From contig JAEZWW010000117.1 of NCBI GenBank assembly GCA_023442945.1, forward strand, positions 66,224 to 130,223: a DNA stretch of 64,000 bases, read 5' to 3'. Positions 24,162 to 32,858 of this stretch are shown piece by piece. Made by a program: the position numbers and the translations under genes. The stretch comes from Pseudomonadota bacterium. GTDB lineage: Bacteria > Pseudomonadota > Gammaproteobacteria > Burkholderiales > Burkholderiaceae_C. Position 1 is the stretch's first letter; each line of letters starts with the position of its first letter. The notes beneath the pieces are model-generated. The model was not told where the DNA came from and ran no database searches. It saw only the letters and a list, made by a program, of their open reading frames with translations.

Positions 24162-25991
24162 TTGCAGCCGACCAATACCGCTGATCCGGCCTACTTCCAC
24201 AAGGTCGTTGATTGCCAATGGGCGTGCCCCGCCCACACCCCCGTCCCTGAGTACATCCGCATGATCGCCCAAGGGCGCTACGGCGATGCGTACATGGTCA
24301 ACTGGGTGTCCAACGTGTTCCCCGGCATTTTGGGTCGCACCTGCGATCGGCCGTGTGAGCCGGCTTGCCGGCGCGGCCGCGTCGAGGAAGAGAACACCGC
24401 CAAGCCCGAACCCGTGGCGATCTGCCGCTTGAAGCGCGTGGCGGCCGACTACAAGGAAGACATCGTGCCGCGCATGCCGCGCCCGGCGCCGTCCAACGGC
24501 AAGCGCATCGCCTGCGTGGGCGCGGGTCCTTCCGCGCTGACCGTGGCGCGTGACCTGGCGCCGCTGGGCTACGAGGTCACAGTGTTCGACGGCGAACGCA
24601 AGGCCGGTGGCTTCATGCACCAGCAGATCCCGCGCTTTCGCCTGCCCGAAAGCGTGATCGACGAAGAGACCGGCTACGTCTTCGCGCTGGGCCCGAAGTT
24701 CCGCGCCGGCGAACGCGTCGAGTCGATGAAGGCGCTGCTGGCCGACGGCTACGACGCCGTCTTCGTCGGCTGCGGCGCGCCGCGCGGGCGCGACCTGGAC
24801 CTGCCCGGCCGCCAAGAGGCGGCCAGCCACATCCACATCGGCATCGACTGGCTGGCGTCGGTCTCGTTCGGCCACGTCACCAGCGTCGGCAAGCGCGTCA
24901 TCGTGCTGGGCGGCGGCAACACCGCGATGGACTGTTGCCGCTCGGCCCGGCGCCTGGGCGGTGAAGACGTCAAGGTCATCGTGCGTTCCGGCTTTGACGA
25001 GATGAAAGCCTCGCCCTGGGAAAAAGAAGACGCCCAGCACGAAGGCATTCCCATCATCAACATGCACGTGCCCAAGGCCTTCGTGCACGAAGGCGACCGC
25101 CTGACCGGCATGACCTTTGAAGTGGTGCGCGCCGAGTACGACGACAAGGGCAAGCGCAAGCTGGTGCCCACCGGCGAGCCGGACGCCTTCTTCCCCTGCG
25201 ACGACGTGCTGGTCGCCGTCGGCCAGGAAAACGCCTTTCCGTGGATCGAGCGCGATGCCGGCATCGACTTCGACGAATGGGGCCTGCCGGTGCTGGGCGC
25301 CGACACCTTCCAGTCGTCGCTGCCCAATGTCTTCTTTGGCGGCGACGCGGCCTTCGGGCCCAAGAACATCATCACCGCCGTGGCCCACGGGCACGAAGCC
25401 GCGGTGTCGATCGACCTGTTCCTGACCGGCCAGAACGTGGCCGAAAGGCCCGGCCCGCGCACCAACCTGGTGTCCGAAAAAATGGGCATCCACGAATGGG
25501 CGTACGACAACGACCCGTCCAACGACCTGCGTTACGCCGTGCCCTGGGCCAATGCCGAAAAGGCTTTGGCCAACATCAAGGTCGAGGTGGAACTGGGCTT
25601 TGACCCGCGCACCGCACTCAAGGAGGCCGGGCGCTGTTTGAACTGCGACGTGCAAACCGTGTTCACGCCCAAGCTGTGCATCGAATGCGATGGCTGCGTC
25701 GACATCTGCCCGATGGACTGCATCACCTTCACCGCCAACGCGGAAGAGGGCGTGTTGCGCCAGGAGCTGAACGCGCCGGCCGAAAACACCACGCAAGACC
25801 TGTACGTGTCGAGCGAGCTGAAAACCGGTCGCGTGATGGTCAAGGACGAAGACGTGTGCCTGCACTGCGGCTTGTGCGCCGAGCGCTGCCCGACCGGCGC
25901 CTGGGACATGCAGAAGTTCCTGCTGCTGACGGCCAAGGCCGGCGGCGCTACCAATCCAGTAGCTGGCTGCGCAGAAAGGACGCCGGTATGA
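24162..25991 (+). CDS. FAD/NAD(P)-dependent oxidoreductase with ferredoxin domain (GltD-like)
   Basis: The 609-aa protein resembles glutamate synthase small subunit. It has an N-terminal Cys-rich cluster domain (CQWACPAHTPVPEY and RTCDRPCEPACRRGR), FAD-binding GAGPSALTVARDL near residue 119, NAD(P)-binding VLGGGNTAMDC near 248, and the FAD-closing GGDAAFGPKNIITAVAHG. Two 4Fe-4S motifs follow (CIECDGCVDICPMDC and CLHCGLCAERCP). The start is TTG 24162, chosen because AGGAG lies eight bases before it and no ATG precedes the conserved Cys. It overlaps the next gene (ATGA) and probably moves electrons between the 2-oxoacid oxidoreductase and NAD(P)H. Confidence 0.88.
   Translation: MQPTNTADPAYFHKVVDCQWACPAHTPVPEYIRMIAQGRYGDAYMVNWVSNVFPGILGRTCDRPCEPACRRGRVEEENTAKPEPVAICRLKRVAADYKEDIVPRMPRPAPSNGKRIACVGAGPSALTVARDLAPLGYEVTVFDGERKAGGFMHQQIPRFRLPESVIDEETGYVFALGPKFRAGERVESMKALLADGYDAVFVGCGAPRGRDLDLPGRQEAASHIHIGIDWLASVSFGHVTSVGKRVIVLGGGNTAMDCCRSARRLGGEDVKVIVRSGFDEMKASPWEKEDAQHEGIPIINMHVPKAFVHEGDRLTGMTFEVVRAEYDDKGKRKLVPTGEPDAFFPCDDVLVAVGQENAFPWIERDAGIDFDEWGLPVLGADTFQSSLPNVFFGGDAAFGPKNIITAVAHGHEAAVSIDLFLTGQNVAERPGPRTNLVSEKMGIHEWAYDNDPSNDLRYAVPWANAEKALANIKVEVELGFDPRTALKEAGRCLNCDVQTVFTPKLCIECDGCVDICPMDCITFTANAEEGVLRQELNAPAENTTQDLYVSSELKTGRVMVKDEDVCLHCGLCAERCPTGAWDMQKFLLLTAKAGGATNPVAGCAERTPV
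25945..25977 (+). repeat. Family A fragment at the 3' end of the oxidoreductase gene
   Basis: CAGTAGCTGGCTGCGCAGAA matches the forward core of the family and is read in frame as NPVAGCAERT at the extreme C-terminus. Confidence 0.55.
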
Positions 25992-27817
25992 AGCAGATTG
26001 AAGCCATCAACGACTTCGTCATCAAGTTCGCCAACGTCAACGGCTCGGGCTCGGCCAGCGCCAACGAGCTGTTCGCCAAGGCTATCTTGCGCATGGGTGT
26101 GCCGGTCAGCCCGCGCAACATCTTCCCCAGCAACATCCAGGGCCTGCCGACCTGGTACGAAGTGCGCGTGAGCGAGAAGGGCTACCTGGGCCGGCGCGGC
26201 GGCATCGACATGATGGTGGCGATGAACCCGCAGACCTGGGCCGCCGATCTGGAAGAGATCGAACCCGGTGGCTACTTGTTCTACGACAACACGCGCCCGC
26301 GGCTGCCGTCCGAATTGCGCGACGACATCACCGTCATCGGCATGCCGCTGACCGAGATCTGCAACGCCGTTTATTCCGACCCGCGCCAGCGCCAGCTCTT
26401 CAAGAACATCGTCTACGTCGGCGCGCTGTCGGTGCTGCTGGACATGGACCCGGCCATCATCGAAGAACTGCTGGCCGACCAATTCAAGGGCAAGGAAAAG
26501 CTGATCGCCTCCAACGTGCAGGCGCTGAAACTGGGGCGCGACTTTGCGACCGAGCACCTGAGCTTTCCGCTGCCGATTCGCGTGCAGCGCGCGCACCGCG
26601 TGGGCCAGAAGGTCTTTCTGGACGGCAACACGGCCGCGGGCCTGGGCGCGGTGTACGGCGGCGCCACGGTGTGCGCCTGGTACCCGATCACGCCCTCGAC
26701 CTCGGTGGCCGAAGCCTTCATGCAGTACTGCGCCGAATTCCGCGTGGACGCGGAGGGGCGCCACAACTACGCCATCGTGCAGGGCGAGGACGAGCTGGCG
26801 TCCATCGGCATCGTCGTCGGCGCGGGCTGGAACGGCTCGCGCGCCTTCACCGCCACGTCCGGGCCCGGCATTTCGCTGATGACCGAATTCATCGGCCTGG
26901 CCTACTTTGCCGAGATCCCGATCACGCTGGTCAATGTGCAGCGCGGCGGCCCGTCCACCGGCATGCCCACGCGCACGCAGCAGGCCGACATCCTGGCCTG
27001 TGCCTACGCATCGCACGGCGACACCAAGCACGTGTTGCTGTTCCCTGAAGACCCGCGTGAATGCTTTGAGCACACCGCTACGGCGCTGGACCTGGCCGAC
27101 CGCTTGCAGACGCCGGTGTTCGTCATGACCGATCTGGACATCGGCATGAACGAGCGGCTGTGCGAGCCCCTGACCTGGGACGACGCGCGCGACTACGACC
27201 GCGGCAAGGTGATGAGCGCCGACGACCTGGAGCAAAAGGACTTCGGCCGCTACAAGGATGTGGACGGCGACGGCATTCCGTGGCGCACGCTGCCGGGCAC
27301 GCACCCGACGCGGGGCAGTTACTTCACGCGCGGCACCACGCGCGACGCTTATGCGCGCTATTCCGAACGCGGGCCGGACTACATCTACAACGTGCTGCGC
27401 CTGCTGCACAAGTTCAAGACCGCCGCCAAGCTGGTGCCGCAGCCCGAGGTGCGCGCCGCGGCCAAGCGCACGCGCCTGGGTGTGATCTATTTCGGCTCCA
27501 CCAGCCCGGCCATGCAGGAGGCGCTGGACGTGTTGAGCGGGCAGGGCATCCACGTCGACGCCCTGCGGCTGCGCGCCTTCCCGTTCCCGGACAGCGTCAA
27601 GACCTTCATCGACGAGCACGAACTGGTCTTCGTGGTCGAGCAGAACCGCGACGCGCAGATGCGCAGCCTGCTGGTCAACGAGCTTGACGTCGACCCCGGC
27701 AAGCTGTGCAAGGTGCTGCACTACGACGGCACGCCGATCACCGCGCGCTTCATCACCCAGACCATCACCGACCACGTGCACGAAGTCCTCGTGGCACCGC
27801 AGGACAGCAAGCCATGA
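25988..27817 (+). CDS. 2-oxoacid:acceptor oxidoreductase, fused gamma-alpha subunit
   Basis: From ATG 25988 the 609-aa protein has an N-terminal gamma domain (residues about 15-190, with GSGSASANELFAKAIL) followed by the alpha pyrimidine-binding domain (AAGLGAVYGGATVCAWYPIT then PSTSVAEAF). The C-terminal domain includes YFGSTSPAMQEALDVLSGQG. This gamma-alpha order is that of KorA-type 2-oxoglutarate:ferredoxin oxidoreductases. With the beta subunit it would oxidatively decarboxylate a 2-oxoacid to its acyl-CoA, passing electrons to ferredoxin. It overlaps its neighbours by four bases on both sides. The substrate is not certain. Confidence 0.87.
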   Translation: MKQIEAINDFVIKFANVNGSGSASANELFAKAILRMGVPVSPRNIFPSNIQGLPTWYEVRVSEKGYLGRRGGIDMMVAMNPQTWAADLEEIEPGGYLFYDNTRPRLPSELRDDITVIGMPLTEICNAVYSDPRQRQLFKNIVYVGALSVLLDMDPAIIEELLADQFKGKEKLIASNVQALKLGRDFATEHLSFPLPIRVQRAHRVGQKVFLDGNTAAGLGAVYGGATVCAWYPITPSTSVAEAFMQYCAEFRVDAEGRHNYAIVQGEDELASIGIVVGAGWNGSRAFTATSGPGISLMTEFIGLAYFAEIPITLVNVQRGGPSTGMPTRTQQADILACAYASHGDTKHVLLFPEDPRECFEHTATALDLADRLQTPVFVMTDLDIGMNERLCEPLTWDDARDYDRGKVMSADDLEQKDFGRYKDVDGDGIPWRTLPGTHPTRGSYFTRGTTRDAYARYSERGPDYIYNVLRLLHKFKTAAKLVPQPEVRAAAKRTRLGVIYFGSTSPAMQEALDVLSGQGIHVDALRLRAFPFPDSVKTFIDEHELVFVVEQNRDAQMRSLLVNELDVDPGKLCKVLHYDGTPITARFITQTITDHVHEVLVAPQDSKP

Positions 27818-28869
27818 CCTACATCGCCAAACCCCGTCTGCGCCACCCGTCGCTCACCAAGAACAAGGTCGGCTACACCCGGCGCGATTACGAAGGCAAG
27901 GTGTCCACGCTGTGCGCCGGTTGTGGACACGACTCGATCTCGGCGGCCATCATCCAGGCCTGCTGGGAGATGGACATCGAGCCGCACCGCGTGGCCAAGC
28001 TGTCGGGCATCGGCTGCTCGTCCAAGACGCCGGACTACTTCCTGGGTGCCAGCCACGGCTTCAACACCGTGCACGGGCGCATGCCCAGCGTGCTCACGGG
28101 CGCCAACCTGGCCAACCGCGACCTGCTGTATTTGGGCGTGTCGGGCGACGGAGATTCGGCCTCCATCGGCCTGGGCCAGTTTGCGCACGCCATGCGCCGC
28201 AACGTCAACATGGTCTACATCGTGGAGAACAACGGCGTGTATGGCCTGACCAAGGGCCAGTTTTCCGCCACGGCCGACAAGGGCAGCAAGAGCAAGAAGG
28301 GCGTGGTCAACGCCGACAGCCCGGTCGACCTGGTGGGCCTGGCGATGCAGTTGGGCGCCAGCTTCGTGGCGCGCAGCTTCTCGGGCGACAAGGAGCAGAT
28401 GGTGCCGCTGATCAAGGCGGCCATGGGCCACGGCGGCGCGGCCTTCATCGACATCATCAGCCCCTGCGTGACCTTCAACAACCACGCCGGCTCCACGCGC
28501 AGCTACGACTGGGTGCGCGAGCACAACGAGGCGGTGAGCCGCATCGACTTCATCAGCCCGCGCGACGAGATCACCGCCACCATCGCCCCCGGCGCCGTGG
28601 TCGACGTGGAGCAGCACGACGGCACCGTGCTGCGCCTGCGCAAGCTGCACGCTGACTACGACCCCACGGACCGCGTGGCCGCCATGAGCTACATGCACGC
28701 GCGCGCGGCCGAGGGCGAACTGGTCACCGGACTGCTGTACGTCGAAGACGACACGGGCGACCTGCACAGCGCGCAGAACACCAGCAGCCGGCCCCTGAAC
28801 GGCCTGGGTCGCACCGACCTGTGCCCCGGCGCGGCGGCGCTGGACCAGTTGAACGCCGGCTTCCGCTGA
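27814..28869 (+). CDS. 2-oxoacid:ferredoxin oxidoreductase, beta subunit (TPP-binding)
   Basis: This 351-aa subunit binds thiamine diphosphate: GDGDSASIGLGQ and the ENNGVYGLTKGQFSAT segment make the TPP motif. The Cys ligands of its 4Fe-4S cluster are in TLCAGCGHDS, IGCSSKTPDY and the later SPCVTFNN. Together with the upstream alpha/gamma chain it forms a KorAB-like enzyme, with the flavoprotein gene two positions upstream as probable electron partner. ATG 27814 overlaps the upstream stop. Confidence 0.9.
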   Translation: MTYIAKPRLRHPSLTKNKVGYTRRDYEGKVSTLCAGCGHDSISAAIIQACWEMDIEPHRVAKLSGIGCSSKTPDYFLGASHGFNTVHGRMPSVLTGANLANRDLLYLGVSGDGDSASIGLGQFAHAMRRNVNMVYIVENNGVYGLTKGQFSATADKGSKSKKGVVNADSPVDLVGLAMQLGASFVARSFSGDKEQMVPLIKAAMGHGGAAFIDIISPCVTFNNHAGSTRSYDWVREHNEAVSRIDFISPRDEITATIAPGAVVDVEQHDGTVLRLRKLHADYDPTDRVAAMSYMHARAAEGELVTGLLYVEDDTGDLHSAQNTSSRPLNGLGRTDLCPGAAALDQLNAGFR

Positions 28870-29055
28870 GTCCCGGAGGCCTGCCGCCAGCGCGGGCCTT
28901 GGGCTGAACTGAAGCCAGTGCGGTGCCCGGCAGGTGCCTGACGGGCTGCCGCGGGTGAGGGCTCGCGGTTCCCTTGCTTCACATCAAGCGCGTTCCGGCG
29001 CTGCCAGGCACGGGTCGGCAAAGGGTATCCGACCCTTATTTTCAATAAAAGCACG

Positions 29056-29097
29056 CTGACGCCCTAGAGCCATCTGCGCAAGCAGCTTCTTTTTTAG
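29056..29097 (-). repeat. Family A repeat, intergenic
   Basis: GCCCTAGAGCCATCTGCGC followed by AAGCAGCTTCTTTTTT is a reverse-orientation copy. Confidence 0.8.
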
Positions 29098-29290
29098 GAG
29101 CATTGGCGGGTTCTTCATGCCGCGGCAGGCCTTGCTTCTGCCGTCGTCGCCGTACGCCATAACTGGCGAGCTCACGATCAAGCCGTCCCCGCACGAAGCG
29201 CACACGCCGGCGCGGCGTGCGGGCGCGCGGCGTTCAGCGATTTGCAGCGCCGCCCGCCGCCGTCACATTTCTGAAAACCCTGATTTCAGC

Positions 29291-29339
29291 GTGCCTACGC
29301 AAATTTCTCTTGGTCAATGTTTGCCTAGGCAAATAAAAT
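29291..29339 (+). promoter_or_regulatory. MarR-type operator within a sigma-70-like promoter
   Basis: The perfect palindrome TTTGCCTAGGCAAA lies at 29320-29333 and a related imperfect site, TGCCTACGCAAA, at 29292-29303. TTGGTC (29310-29315) and TAAAAT (29334-29339) form a -35/-10 pair with an 18-bp spacer that contains the palindrome, so a bound repressor would block RNA polymerase. The marR start is 44 bp downstream of the -10 box. Confidence 0.72.
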
Positions 29340-29382
29340 CGCGCCCCTTCCCCAACCTGTTCCAGTTTCAAGTCTCGCCACC

Positions 29383-29892
29383 ATGGATTCGCGTGCTCCC
29401 CAGGACGGACCGTCGCCCGGTGCCCAGCCGTACTACGCGCCAGAAGATTTTCGGCCGGAAAACGGCCTGCTGCTGCTCTTGCGCCTGGCGCAAATGGCCA
29501 TCGCGCAACGTGTCGCTGACGAAACCGACCTGGGCGGGTCCACCATCCCGCAGTGGCTGCCGCTCTACAAGGTGCACAGCGGCCACGCCAACACCGTGGC
29601 GGATCTGGCGCGCAAATGCACGGTGGATGCGGGCGCCATGACGCGCTTGCTCGACCGGCTGGAGCGCAAGGGCCTGTGCCGCCGCGTGCGTTCCGAAACC
29701 GACCGGCGCGTAGTTCATATTGAGCTCACGCCCGAAGGCGTGGAGGTCGCCCGCAGCGTGCCGGAGGTGCTGAGTCGGGTCTACAACACCGCGCTGTCCG
29801 ACTTCAGCCACGAAGAGTGGCAGCAGTTGCAGGGCTACCTGCGCCGTCTGTGCGTCAACGCCGAGCGGGCGCCGATCAAGGAATCTCCATGA
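29383..29892 (+). CDS. MarR-family transcriptional regulator
   Basis: The 169-aa protein has the MarR winged helix: HANTVADLARKCTVDAGAMT, then RLLDRLERKGLCRRVRSETD and the wing DRRVVHIELTPEGVEV. It heads a cluster encoding a tripartite efflux pump and overlaps the first efflux gene by four bases (ATGA). It probably represses this operon through the palindrome at 29320-29333 and releases it when an inducer, such as an aromatic acid or drug, binds. The inducer cannot be read from sequence. Confidence 0.9.
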   Translation: MDSRAPQDGPSPGAQPYYAPEDFRPENGLLLLLRLAQMAIAQRVADETDLGGSTIPQWLPLYKVHSGHANTVADLARKCTVDAGAMTRLLDRLERKGLCRRVRSETDRRVVHIELTPEGVEVARSVPEVLSRVYNTALSDFSHEEWQQLQGYLRRLCVNAERAPIKESP

Positions 29893-31352
29893 ACACCAAG
29901 CCCCCTCTGCACGCCACCGCCACCGCCGCGGCCGCCCTGGCGGCATTGCTGCTGGCCGGCTGCGCCAACATGTCGGGCATCGACACCACAGCGCAATTGC
30001 GCGACGCGGCGGCGCTGGGTTTGCCCGCGCCGGCCGAAGCCCTCAGCCCGGCGCCCGATTGGTGGGCGGCACTGGGCGATCCGCAGCTGGACCGCCTGGT
30101 GAACGAGGCGCTGGCCGGCAACCCCAACCTGCGCGTGGCCGCGGCGCGTGTGACCAAGGCGCGCGCGGCGCAGGCCATCGCCGAGGCGGCCTATGCGCCA
30201 CAGGTCAACGGTCAGCTCGACCTGAACCGCCAGAGCTTCTCCAGCAACTACATCTACCCGCCGCCGCTGGGCGGCTCGACCCAGACGCTGGGCAACCTGC
30301 AGATCAACGGCGGCTGGGAGATCGACTTCTTCGGCAAGCACGAGGGCGGTTCGAATTCCGCCATCGGCCAGCTGCACGCGGCCGAGGCCGAGGCCGACGC
30401 GGCGCGCGTGCTGCTGGCGACGAATGTGGTGCGCGCCTACGTCAAGTGGGCAGCGCTGAATGACCAGTACACCGTGGCCGGCCGCGCGCTGGCGCAGCGG
30501 CAGGAAATGCTGAAGCTGGTCGAAGACCGCGTGCGCGCCGGTTTGGACAACCAGCTGCAGATGCGCCAGAACGAAACCGGCCGCGCCGATTCGCGCACCC
30601 AGATGAGCGCCTACGAGCAACAGCAGGACGCTGCCCGCAACGCGCTGGCGGCCCTGCTGGGCCAGCCGCACCTGGACGCGGGCGTGCAGCCGCCGCGCCT
30701 GTCGCAGCTCAAGACCCTGGCCGTGCCGCAGCAGATGGACGCCAACTGGCTGGCGCGCCGCGCCGACATCGTCGCCGCGCGCTGGCGTGTGGAGGCGGCG
30801 CGCGGTGAGGTGCAGGTCGCCAAGTCGCAGTTCTATCCCAACATCAATCTGGCGGCCTTCATCGGCTTTCAGAGCATCGGGCTGGGCAACCTGCTCAAGG
30901 GCGACAGCTTCCAGTGGGGCGTTGGCCCTGCGATCCGCCTGCCGATCTTCGAAGCCGGTCGCCTGCGCGCCAACCTGGGCGCCAAGACCGCCGACGTCGA
31001 CGCCGCCATCGAAACCTACAACGCCACCGTGATCGACGCCATGCGCGACGCGGCCGACCAGTCGCAGGCCGTGCGCGCGGTGGACCGCCAGCGCAGCGAG
31101 CAGGCGGTCGCTCTGCGCGCCGCCGAAGGCGCCTATGACATCGCGCAGCGCCGTTACAAGGGCGGCCTGGGCACTTACCTGGACGTGCTGACCGCCGAGA
31201 CCGCGGTGCTGGCGCAGCGCCGCGCGCGGGTCGACCTGGCTGCGCGAGCGGTCGATGCGCAGATCGGCCTGGCGCACGCCATGGGTGGCGGCTGGCAGCC
31301 GTCGCCCGAGCTGACCCCGCCGTCCGCACCCAGCGCCAGCGCGCAGCCCTGA
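29889..31352 (+). CDS. NodT-type outer-membrane efflux lipoprotein
   Basis: The 487-aa protein has a signal peptide with lipobox LLAGC (lipidated Cys25) and two OEP/TolC repeats, including PAPDWWAALGDPQLDRLVNE and the RYKGGLGTYLDVLTAE repeat near the end. It forms the trimeric outer-membrane channel for the EmrA/EmrB-type pump encoded next. Length fits the NodT family. The start ATG overlaps the marR stop. Confidence 0.92.
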   Translation: MNTKPPLHATATAAAALAALLLAGCANMSGIDTTAQLRDAAALGLPAPAEALSPAPDWWAALGDPQLDRLVNEALAGNPNLRVAAARVTKARAAQAIAEAAYAPQVNGQLDLNRQSFSSNYIYPPPLGGSTQTLGNLQINGGWEIDFFGKHEGGSNSAIGQLHAAEAEADAARVLLATNVVRAYVKWAALNDQYTVAGRALAQRQEMLKLVEDRVRAGLDNQLQMRQNETGRADSRTQMSAYEQQQDAARNALAALLGQPHLDAGVQPPRLSQLKTLAVPQQMDANWLARRADIVAARWRVEAARGEVQVAKSQFYPNINLAAFIGFQSIGLGNLLKGDSFQWGVGPAIRLPIFEAGRLRANLGAKTADVDAAIETYNATVIDAMRDAADQSQAVRAVDRQRSEQAVALRAAEGAYDIAQRRYKGGLGTYLDVLTAETAVLAQRRARVDLAARAVDAQIGLAHAMGGGWQPSPELTPPSAPSASAQP

Positions 31353-31406
31353 GCCAGCGCTGCTGAACGCCACCGTCCTTCTTCGATTCGCTCGACTGAA
31401 AATACC

Positions 31407-32780
31407 ATGTCAAACACCGATCAAGCGCCCGTCCCATCTGCGCAGGCAGCTCCTGAAAACGCAGCGGTTCAGGTGGAAGATTCACCGCCCGCGCGTGGCA
31501 TGAACCCCAAGCGCAAGCGTGCGCTGCTGATCCTGAGCACCGTGATGGTGCTGGGTGGCGTGGCCTGGGGTCTGTACGACTGGCTGGTGCTCAGCCATTT
31601 CGAGGACACCGACAACGCCTACGTCCAGGGCAACGTCATCCAGATCACGCCGCAGGTCGGCGGCACGGTGACGGCCATCATGGCCGACGAGACCGACCGG
31701 GTCGAAGCCGGCCAGCCGCTGGTCAAGCTGGACGCGGCCGACGCCAACGTCGCCCTATCACAGGCCGAGGCTGCGCTGGGCCAGGCGGTGCGTCAGGTGC
31801 GCACGCTGTACGTCAACAACGCTGGGCTGGCCGCGCAGGTGCGCCTGCGCGAGGCCGACGTGGCCAAGGCCCGCAGCCAGCTGAGCACCGCGCAGCAGGA
31901 CCTGGGCCGCCGCCAGGCGCTGACGCAAGGCGGCGCCGTGTCGGGCGAAGAACTCGCCCACGCCCGTTCGCAAGTCACCAGCGCGCAGACCGCCGTGGAA
32001 GCCGCGCAGGCCGCTGTGGTGGCCGCGCGCGAACAGCTCAGCAGCAACCGCGCGCTGACCGACGGCACGCCGGTCGAGCAGCACCCCAGCGTGCAGGCCG
32101 CCGCCGCCAAGGTGCGCGAAGCCTGGATCGCCGCGCACCGCATGACGCTGCCCGCGCCCGTGTCGGGCTACGTCAGCAAGCGCAACGTGCAGCTGGGTCA
32201 GCGCGTGGCGCCCGGCGCGCCGCTGATGGCCGTGGTGCCGCTGGACGCGCTGTGGGTCGACGCCAATTTCAAGGAAAACCAGCTGCGCAACCTGCGCGTG
32301 GGCCAGCCCGTCAAGCTGGTGGCCGACGCCTATGGCAGCAAGGTGGTGTACGACGGCAAGGTGGCCGGCCTGGGCATTGCCACTGGCGCGGCGTCGGCGC
32401 TGCTGCCAGCGCAAAACGCCACCGGCAACTGGATCAAGGTGGTGCAGCGCGTGCCGGTGCGCGTGACGCTGGACCCGGCCCAGCTGAAGGCGCGCCCGCT
32501 GCGCGTCGGCCTGTCGATGGAAGCCAAGGTCGACATCGCCGACCAGAGCGGGGCCGATTTGGCCTCGGCCGCCCGCACCGGCGACGCCGCCCGCACCCAG
32601 GTCTTCGCCGAAGCCGACAAGGGCGCCGACGAGCGCGTGCACGCCATCATCGCGCAGAACCTGGGCCGCGCCATGGCGCCCGCCGCTGCCAGCGCGCCCG
32701 GCGCAGCGGCCGGCCCCGCGTCCGCCACGTCTTCGGCCGAACACCACGCCGGCCAGGGTCGCGCCGGGCGCGCCGGTTGA
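31407..32780 (+). CDS. EmrA-type membrane fusion protein (HlyD family)
   Basis: This 457-aa periplasmic adaptor has a membrane anchor at about residues 34-56, the HlyD/biotin-lipoyl start DTDNAYVQGNVIQITPQVGG, a coiled-coil hairpin (residues about 115-215), and the return strand RMTLPAPVSGYVSKRNVQLG. It links the inner-membrane EmrB protein to the NodT channel. The first 20 residues include QAPVPSAQAAPEN, encoded by a family A repeat. The C-terminal tail is Ala/Gly/Pro-rich. Confidence 0.92.
   Translation: MSNTDQAPVPSAQAAPENAAVQVEDSPPARGMNPKRKRALLILSTVMVLGGVAWGLYDWLVLSHFEDTDNAYVQGNVIQITPQVGGTVTAIMADETDRVEAGQPLVKLDAADANVALSQAEAALGQAVRQVRTLYVNNAGLAAQVRLREADVAKARSQLSTAQQDLGRRQALTQGGAVSGEELAHARSQVTSAQTAVEAAQAAVVAAREQLSSNRALTDGTPVEQHPSVQAAAAKVREAWIAAHRMTLPAPVSGYVSKRNVQLGQRVAPGAPLMAVVPLDALWVDANFKENQLRNLRVGQPVKLVADAYGSKVVYDGKVAGLGIATGAASALLPAQNATGNWIKVVQRVPVRVTLDPAQLKARPLRVGLSMEAKVDIADQSGADLASAARTGDAARTQVFAEADKGADERVHAIIAQNLGRAMAPAAASAPGAAAGPASATSSAEHHAGQGRAGRAG
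31427..31460 (-). repeat. Family A repeat at the start of the emrA-type gene
   Basis: The block CCCATCTGCGCAGGCAGCTC, followed by CTGAAAA, is a reverse-orientation copy without its flank. It is read as PSAQAAPEN within the cytoplasmic N-terminus. Confidence 0.7.
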
Positions 32781-32799
32781 ACAGCGTTCCGGCGAGTTT

Positions 32800-32850
32800 G
32801 CTTTTATTTTGATAGCTGCCTGCGCACATTGGGCAAGCGTTTGAAACGGA
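32800..32850 (+). repeat. Family A repeat between emrA- and emrB-type genes
   Basis: TTTTGATAGCTGCCTGCGCA is followed by a diverged right half (GGGCAAGCGTTTGAAA). It occupies the 78-bp gap between the adaptor and transporter genes. Confidence 0.8.
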
Positions 32851-32858
32851 TTTGATCC

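Larger units (their letters stand above)
28870..29382. other. Intergenic region of 513 bp
   Basis: The first part (28870-29040) is GC-rich without features I can name. A family A repeat lies at 29056-29097, and the marR promoter with its operator at 29291-29339. Frames across 29117-29382 have no consistent codon use and are rejected as genes. Confidence 0.6.

Noticed and set aside
23940..27781. Two long minus-strand frames opposite the oxidoreductase genes
   Set aside because: Both mirror the coding strand of genes with intact FAD, Fe-S and TPP motifs; no family features of their own.
29117..29641. Plus-strand frame of 174 codons starting before marR
   Set aside because: It overlaps the marR gene in another frame, covers the promoter and operator, and has irregular codon use.
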